A stretch of 64,000 nucleotides of DNA. Source: Oscillospiraceae bacterium. GTDB lineage: Bacteria; Bacillota; Clostridia; Oscillospirales; Ruminococcaceae. Under the pieces are notes generated by a model. The model was not told the origin of the DNA. It did no database searches and saw only the letters and a list, made by a program, of their open reading frames with translations. The stretch lies in contig JAHHTZ010000002.1 in the NCBI GenBank assembly GCA_020024285.1, positions 248,001 through 312,000 on the forward strand, in the 5' to 3' direction. The position numbers and the translations under genes are program-made. Each line of letters opens with the position of its first letter. The first letter of the stretch is position 1. Below, piece after piece: positions 20,859 to 29,374 of this stretch.

Positions 20859-22049
20859 ATGAGTTTGATTGTTCAGAAGTTTGGCGGCTCCTCGGTGCGG
20901 GATAAAGAAAGGCTGTACCGAGCGGCACAGCGCGCTGTAGATACATATCAAAAGGGAAATCAGGTCGTCGTGGTCGTATCTGCTCAGGGGAACACAACAG
21001 ATTCCCTCATCAAAAAGGCGCAGGAAATCGGAGATACACCACCAGGGCGTGAAATGGATGTCCTGCTCTCCACCGGAGAGCAGATCTCAATGGCACTGAT
21101 GGCGATGGCAATTTCCGGTCTGGGGTGTCCGGCTATTTCCTTGACCGGATGGCAGGCAGGGATCAAGACCTGCGAAACACACCAGAACGCACGCATCCGG
21201 CACATCGATACCACAAGGATTCGGGAAGAGCTTGCAAAAGGGAATATCGTGGTGGTTGCGGGATTTCAGGGGATCGATGAACAGGAAAACATCACGACCC
21301 TTGGGCGCGGCGGCTCAGACAGCACCGCAGTGGCACTTGCAGAGGCGCTCCTTGCAGACCGCTGTCAGATTTTCACCGATGTGGAAGGGATCTATACAGC
21401 AGACCCGCAGGTAGTGGAGGAAGCAGTGAAATTGACCAGCATTTCCTATGATGAAATGCTGAAGCTGGCTTCTATGGGGGCAAAGGTGCTTCACGACCGT
21501 TCGGTTGCAATGGCAAGGCGAGGGAACGTGGTATTAGAGGTGCTATCCAGCATCACAGAGAGCGAAGGCACGGTGGTGCAGGAAAACTCAAACAGTGCAG
21601 CCCCGCACTTACAGGGGGTAACCGCAGACCGAACCGTGGTGCGATACTGCATCAAGGGCTTGAATCGGGAGAGCGGAGGACTGTACACGTTCATCGAGGA
21701 GCTGGCACAGGCTGGCATCCGCCCGGATTTGCTGGGGCAGAACGAAGAGGGAGAGATTTTCTTCACAGCAGCACACAGCAAAAGAGAAGAAATCAACAGG
21801 ATACTCAAAAAACGCAGGCTCCACATCAAGGAAGAGGATATTTGGGCAAAAATCACAGCGGTGGGGCAGCAGCTTACCGCATTTCCAAAACTGAAAAAGG
21901 AATTTTTCGAGGTCCTGCACGAAGCGGAAATCCCGTGGGAGGATAGCTGGATGGAGGAAGACCGTTTCTCGGTGCTTGTTCTGCGCGAGCGTGCCAATGA
22001 CGCAGTCCACGCACTGCATCAGGTGGTACTGCGTCATCATTTGAAATAA
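20859..22049 (+). CDS. lysC: Aspartate kinase
   Basis: Aspartate kinase phosphorylates aspartate, the first step to lysine, diaminopimelate, threonine and methionine. The 396-residue protein starts MSLIVQKFGGSSV, the family signature, and has GFQGIDEQENITTLGRGGSDSTAVALA in the kinase domain. Two C-terminal ACT domains (from about residue 265) probably give feedback control. Length and starts match the monofunctional Gram-positive enzyme. AGGGAGGC lies before the ATG. No other lysine pathway gene is adjacent. It is convergent with tmcAL. Confidence 0.95.
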   Translation: MSLIVQKFGGSSVRDKERLYRAAQRAVDTYQKGNQVVVVVSAQGNTTDSLIKKAQEIGDTPPGREMDVLLSTGEQISMALMAMAISGLGCPAISLTGWQAGIKTCETHQNARIRHIDTTRIREELAKGNIVVVAGFQGIDEQENITTLGRGGSDSTAVALAEALLADRCQIFTDVEGIYTADPQVVEEAVKLTSISYDEMLKLASMGAKVLHDRSVAMARRGNVVLEVLSSITESEGTVVQENSNSAAPHLQGVTADRTVVRYCIKGLNRESGGLYTFIEELAQAGIRPDLLGQNEEGEIFFTAAHSKREEINRILKKRRLHIKEEDIWAKITAVGQQLTAFPKLKKEFFEVLHEAEIPWEDSWMEEDRFSVLVLRERANDAVHALHQVVLRHHLK

Positions 22050-22105
22050 AGAGAAGAAGTGTTATCAGTATATCGATATAAGACGAGAAAATATGCCAAA
22101 AAGGA

Positions 22106-22144
22106 AGCTCCGATTTTTGATTTCAAAAATCGGAGCTGTTTTCT
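22106..22144. terminator. Bidirectional terminator between lysC and tmcAL
   Basis: A perfect 15-bp stem (AGCTCCGATTTTTGA and its complement) has a 2-base spacer, with a T-rich tail on each strand. It overlaps the last codons of the convergent tmcAL gene by a few bases at most. Confidence 0.8.
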
Positions 22145-23316
22145 CAGATTCGGATGGGAGAAAAGCGATAATCCTGCCCGCAGGGGAGAAGCGTGGGCTC
22201 AAAGAGATTGTAAAGGTCACAGCTGCGCGCTTCTGCCTGTGCAAAGCGTTTTGCGGTGGGAGAAGCGGCGGACAATGTGGCAAGAGAGCCGGAAACAGGG
22301 AGCTCGGCGCAGGTGCGCATCTTACAAAGCAGCTCCTGTCCCTGCTTTGTAAAGCCCAATACACGAAGGTATGGGGGCGGCAGGCGGTGAAGGTCATGGG
22401 GGATCTTTAGAAAGGCGGACATCGCCAAACGGCGGATGCGTGCAAGGGAATAGCGCTTTGTTTTTGTGAGAGAATAAAGCTCCTCCATAGAGCAGGCAGT
22501 GCGGATGGCATGGTGCAGGCGGTGCTCGATGCCCTCGGAGCAGTCCGGCAAAGAGGATAAGTCCTGCAAGCTGAGGGTGCGAAGGCGGGCAAGAAAGATT
22601 CGATCCTCCGGTGTGACGGGAGGCTGTTGTGCAAGAAATGAAGCGGAAGACTGCGCAAGGAACGGTGCTGCCTCATCTGCCTTTCCTTCTATCAGGAGCG
22701 AACGAATATAGGACGCAGAAGCGAATCCCTCCTGCGGAGCAGATTCTCCATGTCCGACCCCTTGCCGCTCCAAGGTCAGGGGGGTGAGCGAAGAACCGGT
22801 TTGACGCAGCTGCATGAGATATTCGATTGCAAGGGTGTTGTTGGGCTGCTCTAAAATCGATGGCTGAGAAAAGCCCATTTCACGAAGGGCAAGGGTGCGC
22901 GCTTTTGCAAAGGTCATACCCTGCGAAAGAAAGGGCTTGACGGCATCGTGAAAATGTGGGTCGAGAAGAAAGTCGGCAGCCTGCTGAAGCAAAAGAAGAT
23001 CTCCGCATTCGCTGCCAAAACAAAGGGTATCGGCACAGCCGCAGGCATTGGCAAGCGATACGGCGCCAAAGGCAAAGCGCTGTGCGGTGGCACAGGCATA
23101 GGGCAGGGGAAGCTCGAGCACCAGATCGACCCCGCCCAGCAGCGCCGCTTTACAGCGCGTTGCTTTTGGAAAAATAGCAGGCTCTGCGCGCTGGACAAAG
23201 TTGCCGCTGACAATGGCAATGATATGGCTGCAGCCCAATGCTCGCAGTGTGGCGATCTGCCACTGATGCCCCTTGTGAAAGGGATTGTATTCGGCGATGA
23301 TGACCGCTGTTTTCAT
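22144..23316 (-). CDS. tmcAL: tRNA(Met) cytidine acetate ligase TmcAL
   Basis: TmcAL makes N4-acetylcytidine at the wobble base of elongator tRNA-Met from acetate and ATP. The 390-residue protein begins with the nucleotidyltransferase motif AEYNPFHKGHQWQI and has SGNFVQRAEPAIFPK and CFGSECGD, which are signatures of the YlbM/TmcAL family. Length is normal. The use of acetate as substrate is of note because the next gene, transcribed divergently, is acetate kinase. In many Firmicutes these two genes are close. Confidence 0.9.
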   Translation of the reverse strand: MKTAVIIAEYNPFHKGHQWQIATLRALGCSHIIAIVSGNFVQRAEPAIFPKATRCKAALLGGVDLVLELPLPYACATAQRFAFGAVSLANACGCADTLCFGSECGDLLLLQQAADFLLDPHFHDAVKPFLSQGMTFAKARTLALREMGFSQPSILEQPNNTLAIEYLMQLRQTGSSLTPLTLERQGVGHGESAPQEGFASASYIRSLLIEGKADEAAPFLAQSSASFLAQQPPVTPEDRIFLARLRTLSLQDLSSLPDCSEGIEHRLHHAIRTACSMEELYSLTKTKRYSLARIRRLAMSAFLKIPHDLHRLPPPYLRVLGFTKQGQELLCKMRTCAELPVSGSLATLSAASPTAKRFAQAEARSCDLYNLFEPTLLPCGQDYRFSPIRI

Positions 23317-23407
23317 AGAGGACGCTCCTTTTTATGCAAATGAAGGCAATTTGTGTATCATAGGGGAAGGAATTTTTCGGCACAACAAAAAAAGTGGACT
23401 CAACCGC

Positions 23408-23436
23408 TTGAAAATTTGCGATATCTATAATAATAT
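23408..23436 (+). promoter_or_regulatory. ackA promoter
   Basis: TTGAAA and TAATAT are separated by 17 bases. A second possible -10 (TATAAT at 23426) overlaps but has poor spacing to this -35. Confidence 0.55.
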
Positions 23437-23448
23437 AGAAGATGTACC

Positions 23449-23470
23449 ATTGTGTCAAATTCGACACAAT
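23449..23470 (+). promoter_or_regulatory. Dyad in the ackA leader
   Basis: Perfect 8-base arms ATTGTGTC and GACACAAT flank a 6-base spacer just downstream of the -10 element and upstream of the ribosome binding site. The TTGTG...CACAA ends recall Rex-type redox operators, but the inner bases differ from the usual Rex consensus. Confidence 0.5.
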
Positions 23471-23496
23471 GACAAATCGATTAGGAGGAGATCCCA

Positions 23497-24690
23497 ATGA
23501 AAATTTTAGTTATTAACGCAGGCAGTTCCTCTTTGAAATATCAGCTGATTGATATGGAAGATGAACACGTAATTGCAAAAGGCAACTGCGAGAGAATCGG
23601 TATCGACGGCAAAATCACCCACAAAACTTCTGACGGAAAGGAAGTTGCAGTGGATGTAGCTTTCCCAACCCACAAAGAAGCATTCCTGAAACTGATGGAA
23701 CTGCTCACCACCGGCGATTGCGCAGTAATCAGCAATATCTCCGAAATTGATGCAGTTGGTCACCGTGTAGTACACGGCGGCGAGAAATTCTTCCAGTCCG
23801 TTGTTGTAAACGACGAGATCCTCAAAGAAATCGAAGAACTCTCCGAACTGGCTCCGCTGCACAACCCAGCAAACGTACAGGCAATCAAAGCCTGCACCGA
23901 GGTTGTTGGCAAAAAAGTTCCTCAGGTTGTTGTATTCGATACTGCATTCCATCAGACCATGCCTGCAAAAGCTTACATCTCCGGTATGCCATACGAATAC
24001 TATGAGAAATATCATGTTCGTAAATACGGCTTCCACGGTACAAGCCATCGCTTTGTAAGCGGTCGTCTTGGCGAGCTTCTGGGCGGTCTGGAAGGCAAAA
24101 AAGTGGTTACCTGCCATCTGGGCAACGGTTCTTCCATCTCTGCAATCAAAGACGGCAAAGTAATGGACACCACCATGGGCTTCACTCCTTTGGATGGTAT
24201 CATCATGGGTACTCGTTCCGGTGCAGTAGATAACTCTATTGTATCCTACGTTGCAGAAAAAGAAGGTCTGTCCTGGTCTGAGATGAACAGCATCCTCAAC
24301 AAAAAATCCGGTTTCCTGGGTATTTCCGGCGTTTCTTCTGACTGCCGTGACCTCGAGATCGCAGCTTCTGAGGGCAATGAACGCGCTCAGCTGGCTCTGG
24401 ATAAAGTGGTTTACCAGATCAGACAGTATGTTGGCGGTTATGCTGCTGCTATGGGCGGTCTGGATGCAGTTGTATTCACCGGCGGTATCGGCGAAAACTC
24501 TGCTGCAGTACGCTACAACGTATGCAAAGACATGGAATTCCTCGGCCTGGAAGTATGCGAAGAAGCATGCAAAAACGCTTCCAGAAAAGAAGCAAAATTC
24601 TCTACCGAAAATTCCAAAGTTCAGGCTTGGGTACTCCCAACCAACGAAGAGCTGCTCATCGCTCGCGATACCAAAGCTCTCGTAAAATAA
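23497..24690 (+). CDS. ackA: Acetate kinase
   Basis: AckA converts acetyl phosphate and ADP to acetate and ATP, the main substrate-level ATP step of acetate-forming fermentation. The 397-residue protein begins MKILVINAGSSSLKYQL and has VVHGGEKF, FDTAFHQTMP with the catalytic Asp, KYGFHGTSH, and CHLGNGSS. Codon use is strongly biased, typical of high expression. AGGAGGAG lies before the ATG. No phosphotransacetylase gene is adjacent, which is common but not universal. Confidence 0.97.
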   Translation: MKILVINAGSSSLKYQLIDMEDEHVIAKGNCERIGIDGKITHKTSDGKEVAVDVAFPTHKEAFLKLMELLTTGDCAVISNISEIDAVGHRVVHGGEKFFQSVVVNDEILKEIEELSELAPLHNPANVQAIKACTEVVGKKVPQVVVFDTAFHQTMPAKAYISGMPYEYYEKYHVRKYGFHGTSHRFVSGRLGELLGGLEGKKVVTCHLGNGSSISAIKDGKVMDTTMGFTPLDGIIMGTRSGAVDNSIVSYVAEKEGLSWSEMNSILNKKSGFLGISGVSSDCRDLEIAASEGNERAQLALDKVVYQIRQYVGGYAAAMGGLDAVVFTGGIGENSAAVRYNVCKDMEFLGLEVCEEACKNASRKEAKFSTENSKVQAWVLPTNEELLIARDTKALVK

Positions 24691-24737
24691 TCTTTTTTGA
24701 ATGTGCTCCTTGCTTTCATCAGCAAGGCATATACAGC

Positions 24738-24777
24738 AAAAACCGATGCGATCAAATCGATCGCATCGGTTTTTTTA
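24738..24777 (+). terminator. ackA terminator
   Basis: A 12-bp stem ACCGATGCGATC with its complement is followed by a run of seven or more T. Confidence 0.85.
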
Positions 24778-24881
24778 TAGTGCGGTGTCTTGCCGGATCA
24801 AACGGTCGATGTTTTCCAACATATCCCACCTAAGCAGGCAGCAAATAATTTTATGGAGAACCTTCTTTCTTTTCGCTTTTG

Positions 24882-24890
24882 TGATATAAT
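24882..24890 (+). promoter_or_regulatory. Extended -10 promoter of the sensor gene cluster
   Basis: TGATATAAT provides a TG-extended perfect -10 about 50 bases before the start at 24942. No convincing -35 is seen. Confidence 0.5.
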
Positions 24891-24941
24891 AGATACAAAG
24901 AGATATTTTATCTGATTGAAACAAATAGAGCGAGGTAATCC

Positions 24942-25775
24942 ATGACAGAAAAACTTCAAACTTTTTTTGCTGCAAGAAAGACACAGCAGATTGCAGCGTG
25001 TTTGGGACTGATTTCCCTGTTTCTTTCTATTTTATGTCTGCTTGTTCCCCTGACGTGGCGAGAACATGCAGTGAAAAACCTCGGGGAAACCTCTCTCGAC
25101 CGTCTTTCACCGCTTGCATTGTCCCTTGCGCATTATGAACCAAATCGGCTTCGCTATTTGATTGCCACGGAAACAACAGGTCCAACCTACGAGAATCTGG
25201 TTGAGCTGCTCAGCCGTGCAAAAAAGGATCTCGAATTTGACCGCTTGTATCTGATCTATAAAAATAAAAGCAACGATTTGCGGATCCTGGCCGATGCAGA
25301 CTACACAGAGAATTCCAAGGATGCAGCAGTACGTCCAAACGCGAAATTTATTGATGGATATTATGATAAAAGCTGTCAAAAGCAGGTGCTTTCTATTTTC
25401 GATCATCCAAACAATGCGGGGTACCTGAACGAAATTTACGACGGCAACCGTGTATTGTCCTTTGTTCCGGTGAAGGATGCAGACACCAATCAGGTGATTG
25501 CCGTTTTGGGTGCGGACGGGGTGCTCAAGTACGCCAATTTCAGCCAGATCGGCGGAATCGAACTTTCCCGTGTAGTCGAGATCCTGGTTGTCATTTTTAT
25601 GGTATGCATGCTGTGCTTATTCATAGGCCGCAGTGTTTCGGGGGAGCGTGAGCCGAAAAACGGAAAAAATGATAAAAACACAAAGCGCTGGCTCCAGAAA
25701 CCAACGGTTACACAGCAGGAAAACAATGTTTCGATTGACCCATTGGATGATGTGGACCCATCAGATTATTTGTAG
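24942..25775 (+). CDS. Membrane protein with extracytoplasmic sensor-like domain
   Basis: I do not recognise this 277-residue protein. It has an N-terminal membrane segment (about 18-36), an outside domain of about 165 residues, a second membrane segment (about 205-225, VEILVVIFMVCMLCLFIGRS) and a charged cytoplasmic tail of about 50 residues. The outer domain looks like a CACHE/PAS-type sensor (FDRLYLIYKN, NEIYDGNRVLSFVPVKDADT, VIAVLGADG). There is no HAMP, kinase, methyl-accepting, GGDEF or HTH output. It might signal through a partner protein. Two small genes (nucleotidyltransferase-like and HEPN) follow closely. Confidence 0.65.
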   Translation: MTEKLQTFFAARKTQQIAACLGLISLFLSILCLLVPLTWREHAVKNLGETSLDRLSPLALSLAHYEPNRLRYLIATETTGPTYENLVELLSRAKKDLEFDRLYLIYKNKSNDLRILADADYTENSKDAAVRPNAKFIDGYYDKSCQKQVLSIFDHPNNAGYLNEIYDGNRVLSFVPVKDADTNQVIAVLGADGVLKYANFSQIGGIELSRVVEILVVIFMVCMLCLFIGRSVSGEREPKNGKNDKNTKRWLQKPTVTQQENNVSIDPLDDVDPSDYL

Positions 25776-25792
25776 CAGGAAGGGGAATTCGT

Positions 25793-26107
25793 ATGAATCA
25801 AGAGGAAAATGAAGTGATAATCCAAGCAGTATTGGATGAGGTCGTAAAGATCGCAGCCCCCGAGCTTGTGATCCTATACAGCACAAAATACGATATGGAC
25901 GGAGAGCTTCGCTCCTTTAAGCTGTGCATCGTCTGCGATTTTAAGGACAAACGTCAGCTCCTGAGCAAAATTTTTGATGTGGACTGCGAGGTCCCGTTTG
26001 ATGTGATCCTGTACACACAGGACCAGTTTTTGGAGCTGAGAGAGGACGAAGAAGCCTTTGCAAGTCGTGTTTTCCGAAAGGGGAAGATTCTTTATGGCAA
26101 GCAGTAG
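25793..26107 (+). CDS. Nucleotidyltransferase-like protein lacking catalytic motif
   Basis: This 104-residue protein has the size and secondary-structure pattern of a minimal nucleotidyltransferase and precedes a HEPN gene, the classic pair order. Where active enzymes have GSxARG...SDxD, this one has ILYSTKYDMDGELRSFKLCIV, so the Gly-Ser and both catalytic acids appear lost. It is therefore probably inactive and may act as a binding partner. The start follows AGGAAGGGGAATTCGT. Its end overlaps the HEPN gene by 14 bases. The domain assignment rests on weak similarity and context. Confidence 0.55.
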   Translation: MNQEENEVIIQAVLDEVVKIAAPELVILYSTKYDMDGELRSFKLCIVCDFKDKRQLLSKIFDVDCEVPFDVILYTQDQFLELREDEEAFASRVFRKGKILYGKQ

Positions 26108-26558
26108 AAATCGTCACGAAGGACGGGACAGCCACAAGTATTTTGATTGGTTGGAACACTCCAGCGCGGACTTGATTGCTGCTTCGTTGCTCAAAGAAGA
26201 TGACCGCTGCTATGACTTGGCAGCATTCCACTGTCAGCAATCCATCGAAAAAGCCCTCAAAGCATACATTCTTCTGCGCAGCGGGCGTTTGGTGGATGGT
26301 CACAACCTGATGTGGCTTTGCCGGCAGGCAAAAAAATACCATAAGGGCTTTCATCAATGGTTTGAGGAAAGTGCAGATTTGAACCAGTGCTATATTGAAA
26401 CACGCTACCCTGCCGATATCGAAAAGGAAATCGATTACAAGATGGTGCAGGAGTTCTACGAGATGGCAAAAGATATGTACCGATTTATTTTTGAACAGAT
26501 CGATCAGGAGCTGGACAAACGGGAAAAAGTGGAGGAGCGCATCACACACCGCCGATAG
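26094..26558 (+). CDS. HEPN domain protein
   Basis: This 154-residue all-helical protein resembles PF05168 HEPN proteins: YDLAAFHCQQSIEKALKAYIL is the characteristic helix and CYIETRYPAD follows later. A possible R-x4-H motif (RLVDGH) matches the RNase signature of HEPN domains, although many members of this clade lack nuclease activity. I chose ATG 26094 because AAAGGGGAAG lies about 6 bases upstream. It overlaps the preceding nucleotidyltransferase-like gene by 14 bases, so the two are probably translationally coupled and act together, perhaps as a toxin-antitoxin-like or nucleotide-sensing pair. Confidence 0.75.
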   Translation: MASSRNRHEGRDSHKYFDWLEHSSADLIAASLLKEDDRCYDLAAFHCQQSIEKALKAYILLRSGRLVDGHNLMWLCRQAKKYHKGFHQWFEESADLNQCYIETRYPADIEKEIDYKMVQEFYEMAKDMYRFIFEQIDQELDKREKVEERITHRR

Positions 26559-26655
26559 CTGGCATAATATTTCACGACTAATCCTTCTTTTTTTGCGGAT
26601 GATAAGAATGAACGCTTTAGAAAAAGCGTATCAGTCATCAGAAAGAAGGAAGCAT

Positions 26656-26859
26656 ATGAGCGTCTATTCCCGCCGCGAGCCGATCCCTCGGGAGTTTCGC
26701 AGTTATAACGATGCCTCTGCCAATCTTTATTTCGGGATCGGGATGTCGTATCAGCATCAGCCTGTTTGGCCTACCCTTGGCTTAGGGGACGGATATCCCA
26801 CCGATGATTTATGGTATAATGAGTTTCTGTCAATGCTCAAAGATTCAGAAAACGGATAA
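26656..26859 (+). CDS. Small Tyr-rich protein of unknown function
   Basis: I do not recognise this 67-residue protein, which starts MSVYSRREPIPREFRSYN. It is rich in Tyr, Pro and Gly in the middle (YQHQPVWPTLGLGDGYP) with an acidic end. It lacks a signal peptide. AAGGAAG precedes the ATG at 26656. Upstream in-frame ATG codons lack a comparable site. It may be the last gene of the 24942-26859 cluster, and a terminator follows at once. Codon use is like that of neighbouring genes. Confidence 0.5.
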   Translation: MSVYSRREPIPREFRSYNDASANLYFGIGMSYQHQPVWPTLGLGDGYPTDDLWYNEFLSMLKDSENG

Positions 26860-26895
26860 TGCCCTCCAGCAGATATTCTGCTGGAGGGCATTTGT
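26859..26895. terminator. Bidirectional terminator
   Basis: A perfect 14-bp stem ATGCCCTCCAGCAG with its complement and a 5-base loop separates convergent genes. The T-tracts are modest on both strands. Confidence 0.75.
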
Positions 26896-26909
26896 ATCTC
26901 CAATCTGAT

Positions 26910-28700
26910 TTATCGCGCCTGTGTGATGTAGTCTTCCACATTTTTCTTTACTACATCAAACGGAGCAGAGCCGCTCTTGAGAATGGCGGTATGGAAGTCC
27001 AGTTCGTTGAATTTGTCGCCGAGATCCATTTGTGCCATGTTTTTGAGCTCCATAAATTCGACATAGCCCACATAGTATGGGAGGAAGGCGGCGGGGTTTG
27101 CCTGAATTTGATCGAAAATCGGTGTCACATCCAAAGATACAAACTGATCGAAGAATTCCTGTGTTTGCGCTAAGTCCCAGCCCTCGTAATGGATACCGAT
27201 ATCCGTGAGCGCGGTCAGGCAGTTTTGGAAAACAGTGTAATTCTGCGAAAGCGCAACGATATCAGGGTCAAGGTCGAGATACTCTAAGGACAGCAGCTCT
27301 ACATAGGTCGCATAGCCCTCTGCATAACCAAGGAAGGAAACATCCTGACGGTATGGTACATCGAGATGCTGCAAAACGTAGTTGTGCTGGTAAAGGTGTC
27401 CCGGCAGTCCCTCATGCGCAATCGTAGAAAAGGTATCAAGCTGTGTAACGCGGTCCTTGCTGTTTGGGTTGACCTTCATTTTCTGCACCAGATCACTATC
27501 CAGAGGCGGTACAACATAGTATGCACCGATGCCGTCCACACTTACCTGTGGATCGAGGTAATCAATCGTATAAGGGACAGATTCGATGGGAGGGAAGTTG
27601 GTGTCGATAAAGTTGTCGAGGTCTTCAAGCATTTTGTTGAAGTCGGAGTAACCGCTGGAAATTTCGCCGTTGACATAGGCTTCATAAGCATCCGTGTTGG
27701 ATTTGGAAGCAATGGTCGCAATACCATAGAGCGATTTTGTGAGATACTGCTGCAAAAGCTCCTTTGTTTCTTCGATGGTACGGGAGCTTCCGGTTTTTTC
27801 GCGGAAGAGCATCTCATAGTATTCTTTGCCGTTTGGCAAATGTGCAAGACCGAGCTGATTGTTGCTGTCGTTCTTTAAGGAAGAGAGGGTATCGCGAATT
27901 TCCACATAGGACGGAATGATGGATTCGTGGAATGCCTTTGTTGCCTGTTCCTTATAGGTCGATTTTTGTTCATCGGTCAGCTGGTCAAATTGATCGATAT
28001 TTGCATGGATCGCCTTGAGCAGAGCGGAATCGTCTTTTCCGTTGATGATCTTATCGCAGTAGGCGATGCTTTCGTCCGCTGCCTTGCTCGACATGAAGAA
28101 GCCTTTTTCAGCCTGTGTTTTTGTAAATTGCAGCATTTCATCGGTGTATCGCTTGACATCATTCATCAATGTGATGTAATCTGCAACATCCTGCGGCTTA
28201 TAAAAGTCATATTCCATAAACAAGGTCGAATATGTACTTTGCAGACCGCCCATCGGAGAGAAATAGTTTGGCATATAGACAAAATCTCCCTGCACCGAGT
28301 CGAGCGCAGTTTGAAGCTGTGCCTGATAAACAGCGTAGGTTTCCTTCTGGTCGTCACGCAGGGTGTCGTAGTTAAAGGAAGAGAATTTTTGCTGAGCTTC
28401 CTCATTTTTGCGGCGGACCTCTTTGATATAGTCCGGGGTCAAGCCGGGACCAAGGCTCACTTCAACAGCTTCTGGATCGACCCCATATTGTTCGGGATGG
28501 ATCGTAGTCTGGTGCATTGTGAGGTAGGATTCCCGGATCGAATCCTGAAATTCTGTATTGATAAATTCGTCAAAGGCGATTTGATTTTTAAGGTCTTCTG
28601 ATACGGTTGGATTTTCCTCTTTGGAGGTACATGCAGCAAAGGAGAAAATCAGGATCATTGACAACAGACCGCTGACTAAGCGGGAAGGTGATTTCATCAT
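26910..28700 (-). CDS. DUF885 family lipoprotein, metallopeptidase-like
   Basis: This is a 596-residue exported lipoprotein. The signal peptide ends in SFAACTSK with the lipidated Cys at residue 24. The DUF885 core contains the zinc-peptidase-like motif AHEGLPGHLYQHN, with the two His and the Glu expected of an HExxxGH-type site, and a downstream glutamate-rich helix (YAEGYATYVELLSLEYL). It is probably a surface carboxypeptidase- or dipeptidase-like enzyme; the substrate is unknown. ATG 28700 has AAAGGAG 7 bases upstream; a longer start at 28754 has no such site. It stands alone. Confidence 0.85.
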   Translation of the reverse strand: MMKSPSRLVSGLLSMILIFSFAACTSKEENPTVSEDLKNQIAFDEFINTEFQDSIRESYLTMHQTTIHPEQYGVDPEAVEVSLGPGLTPDYIKEVRRKNEEAQQKFSSFNYDTLRDDQKETYAVYQAQLQTALDSVQGDFVYMPNYFSPMGGLQSTYSTLFMEYDFYKPQDVADYITLMNDVKRYTDEMLQFTKTQAEKGFFMSSKAADESIAYCDKIINGKDDSALLKAIHANIDQFDQLTDEQKSTYKEQATKAFHESIIPSYVEIRDTLSSLKNDSNNQLGLAHLPNGKEYYEMLFREKTGSSRTIEETKELLQQYLTKSLYGIATIASKSNTDAYEAYVNGEISSGYSDFNKMLEDLDNFIDTNFPPIESVPYTIDYLDPQVSVDGIGAYYVVPPLDSDLVQKMKVNPNSKDRVTQLDTFSTIAHEGLPGHLYQHNYVLQHLDVPYRQDVSFLGYAEGYATYVELLSLEYLDLDPDIVALSQNYTVFQNCLTALTDIGIHYEGWDLAQTQEFFDQFVSLDVTPIFDQIQANPAAFLPYYVGYVEFMELKNMAQMDLGDKFNELDFHTAILKSGSAPFDVVKKNVEDYITQAR

Positions 28701-28854
28701 GCGGATGCTCCTTTCATTTTTGCGCCCAATTTTTAATATCAGGAATAGAACCATCGTAGCATATTTTAAGCAGTTTGTCTTGTCATATTTGTAAATTTTA
28801 ACAGATAGCTTCCATGCTTCAGTTTATGACAAATTTTATGGAATATGTGCAGCA

Positions 28855-28894
28855 GGGGTTAAAAAAACAGCCGTTCCAATCGGAACGGCTGTTT
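28855..28894 (-). terminator. rplJ-rplL terminator
   Basis: A 13-bp stem AAACAGCCGTTCC with its complement is followed on the minus strand by a long T-run. Confidence 0.85.
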
Positions 28895-28915
28895 AGAAAA
28901 GACACAGTAATCGAA

Positions 28916-29290
28916 CTATTTGAGTTCAACAGTTGCGCCAGCTTCTTCAAGCTGTTTTTTCATTTCTTCAGCGTCTGCTTTAGAAACGCCTTCTTTAACG
29001 GTTTTTGGAGCTTCGTCTACGAGAGCTTTTGCTTCTTTCAGGCCAAGACCGGTCATTTCTTTAACCAGTTTGATTACGCCCATTTTGCTTGCGCCGCCAT
29101 TGGTGAGGACAACGTCAAATTCAGATTTTTCTTCAGCAACCGGACCTGTAGCAGGACCAGTTACAACTGCAACTGGAGCAGCAGCGGATACGCCGAATTC
29201 TTCTTCCAGTGCTTTAACGAGTTCGTTCAGTTCGAGAACGGTCAGAGATTTTACATTTTCAACAAATGCAAGGATTTTCTCAGAAGCCAT
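28916..29290 (-). CDS. rplL: 50S ribosomal protein L7/L12
   Basis: L7/L12 forms the flexible stalk that recruits translation factors. The 124-residue protein has the N-terminal dimerisation part ([20 protein letters not shown]), an Ala/Val/Gly hinge and the C-terminal domain ([35 protein letters not shown]). I chose ATG 29290 with GGAGG 8 bases upstream, which gives the standard N terminus; the in-frame extension to 29338 does not fit the family. It follows rplJ in the classical order. Confidence 0.97.
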   Translation of the reverse strand: MASEKILAFVENVKSLTVLELNELVKALEEEFGVSAAAPVAVVTGPATGPVAEEKSEFDVVLTNGGASKMGVIKLVKEMTGLGLKEAKALVDEAPKTVKEGVSKADAEEMKKQLEEAGATVELK

Positions 29291-29374
29291 GATAGTACCT
29301 CCATAATTAAATGAATTTTCAAATGTTAGTTTCGGCACAGTGCCGATTCCTCAAAAACGGTAATCCGGATCGGA

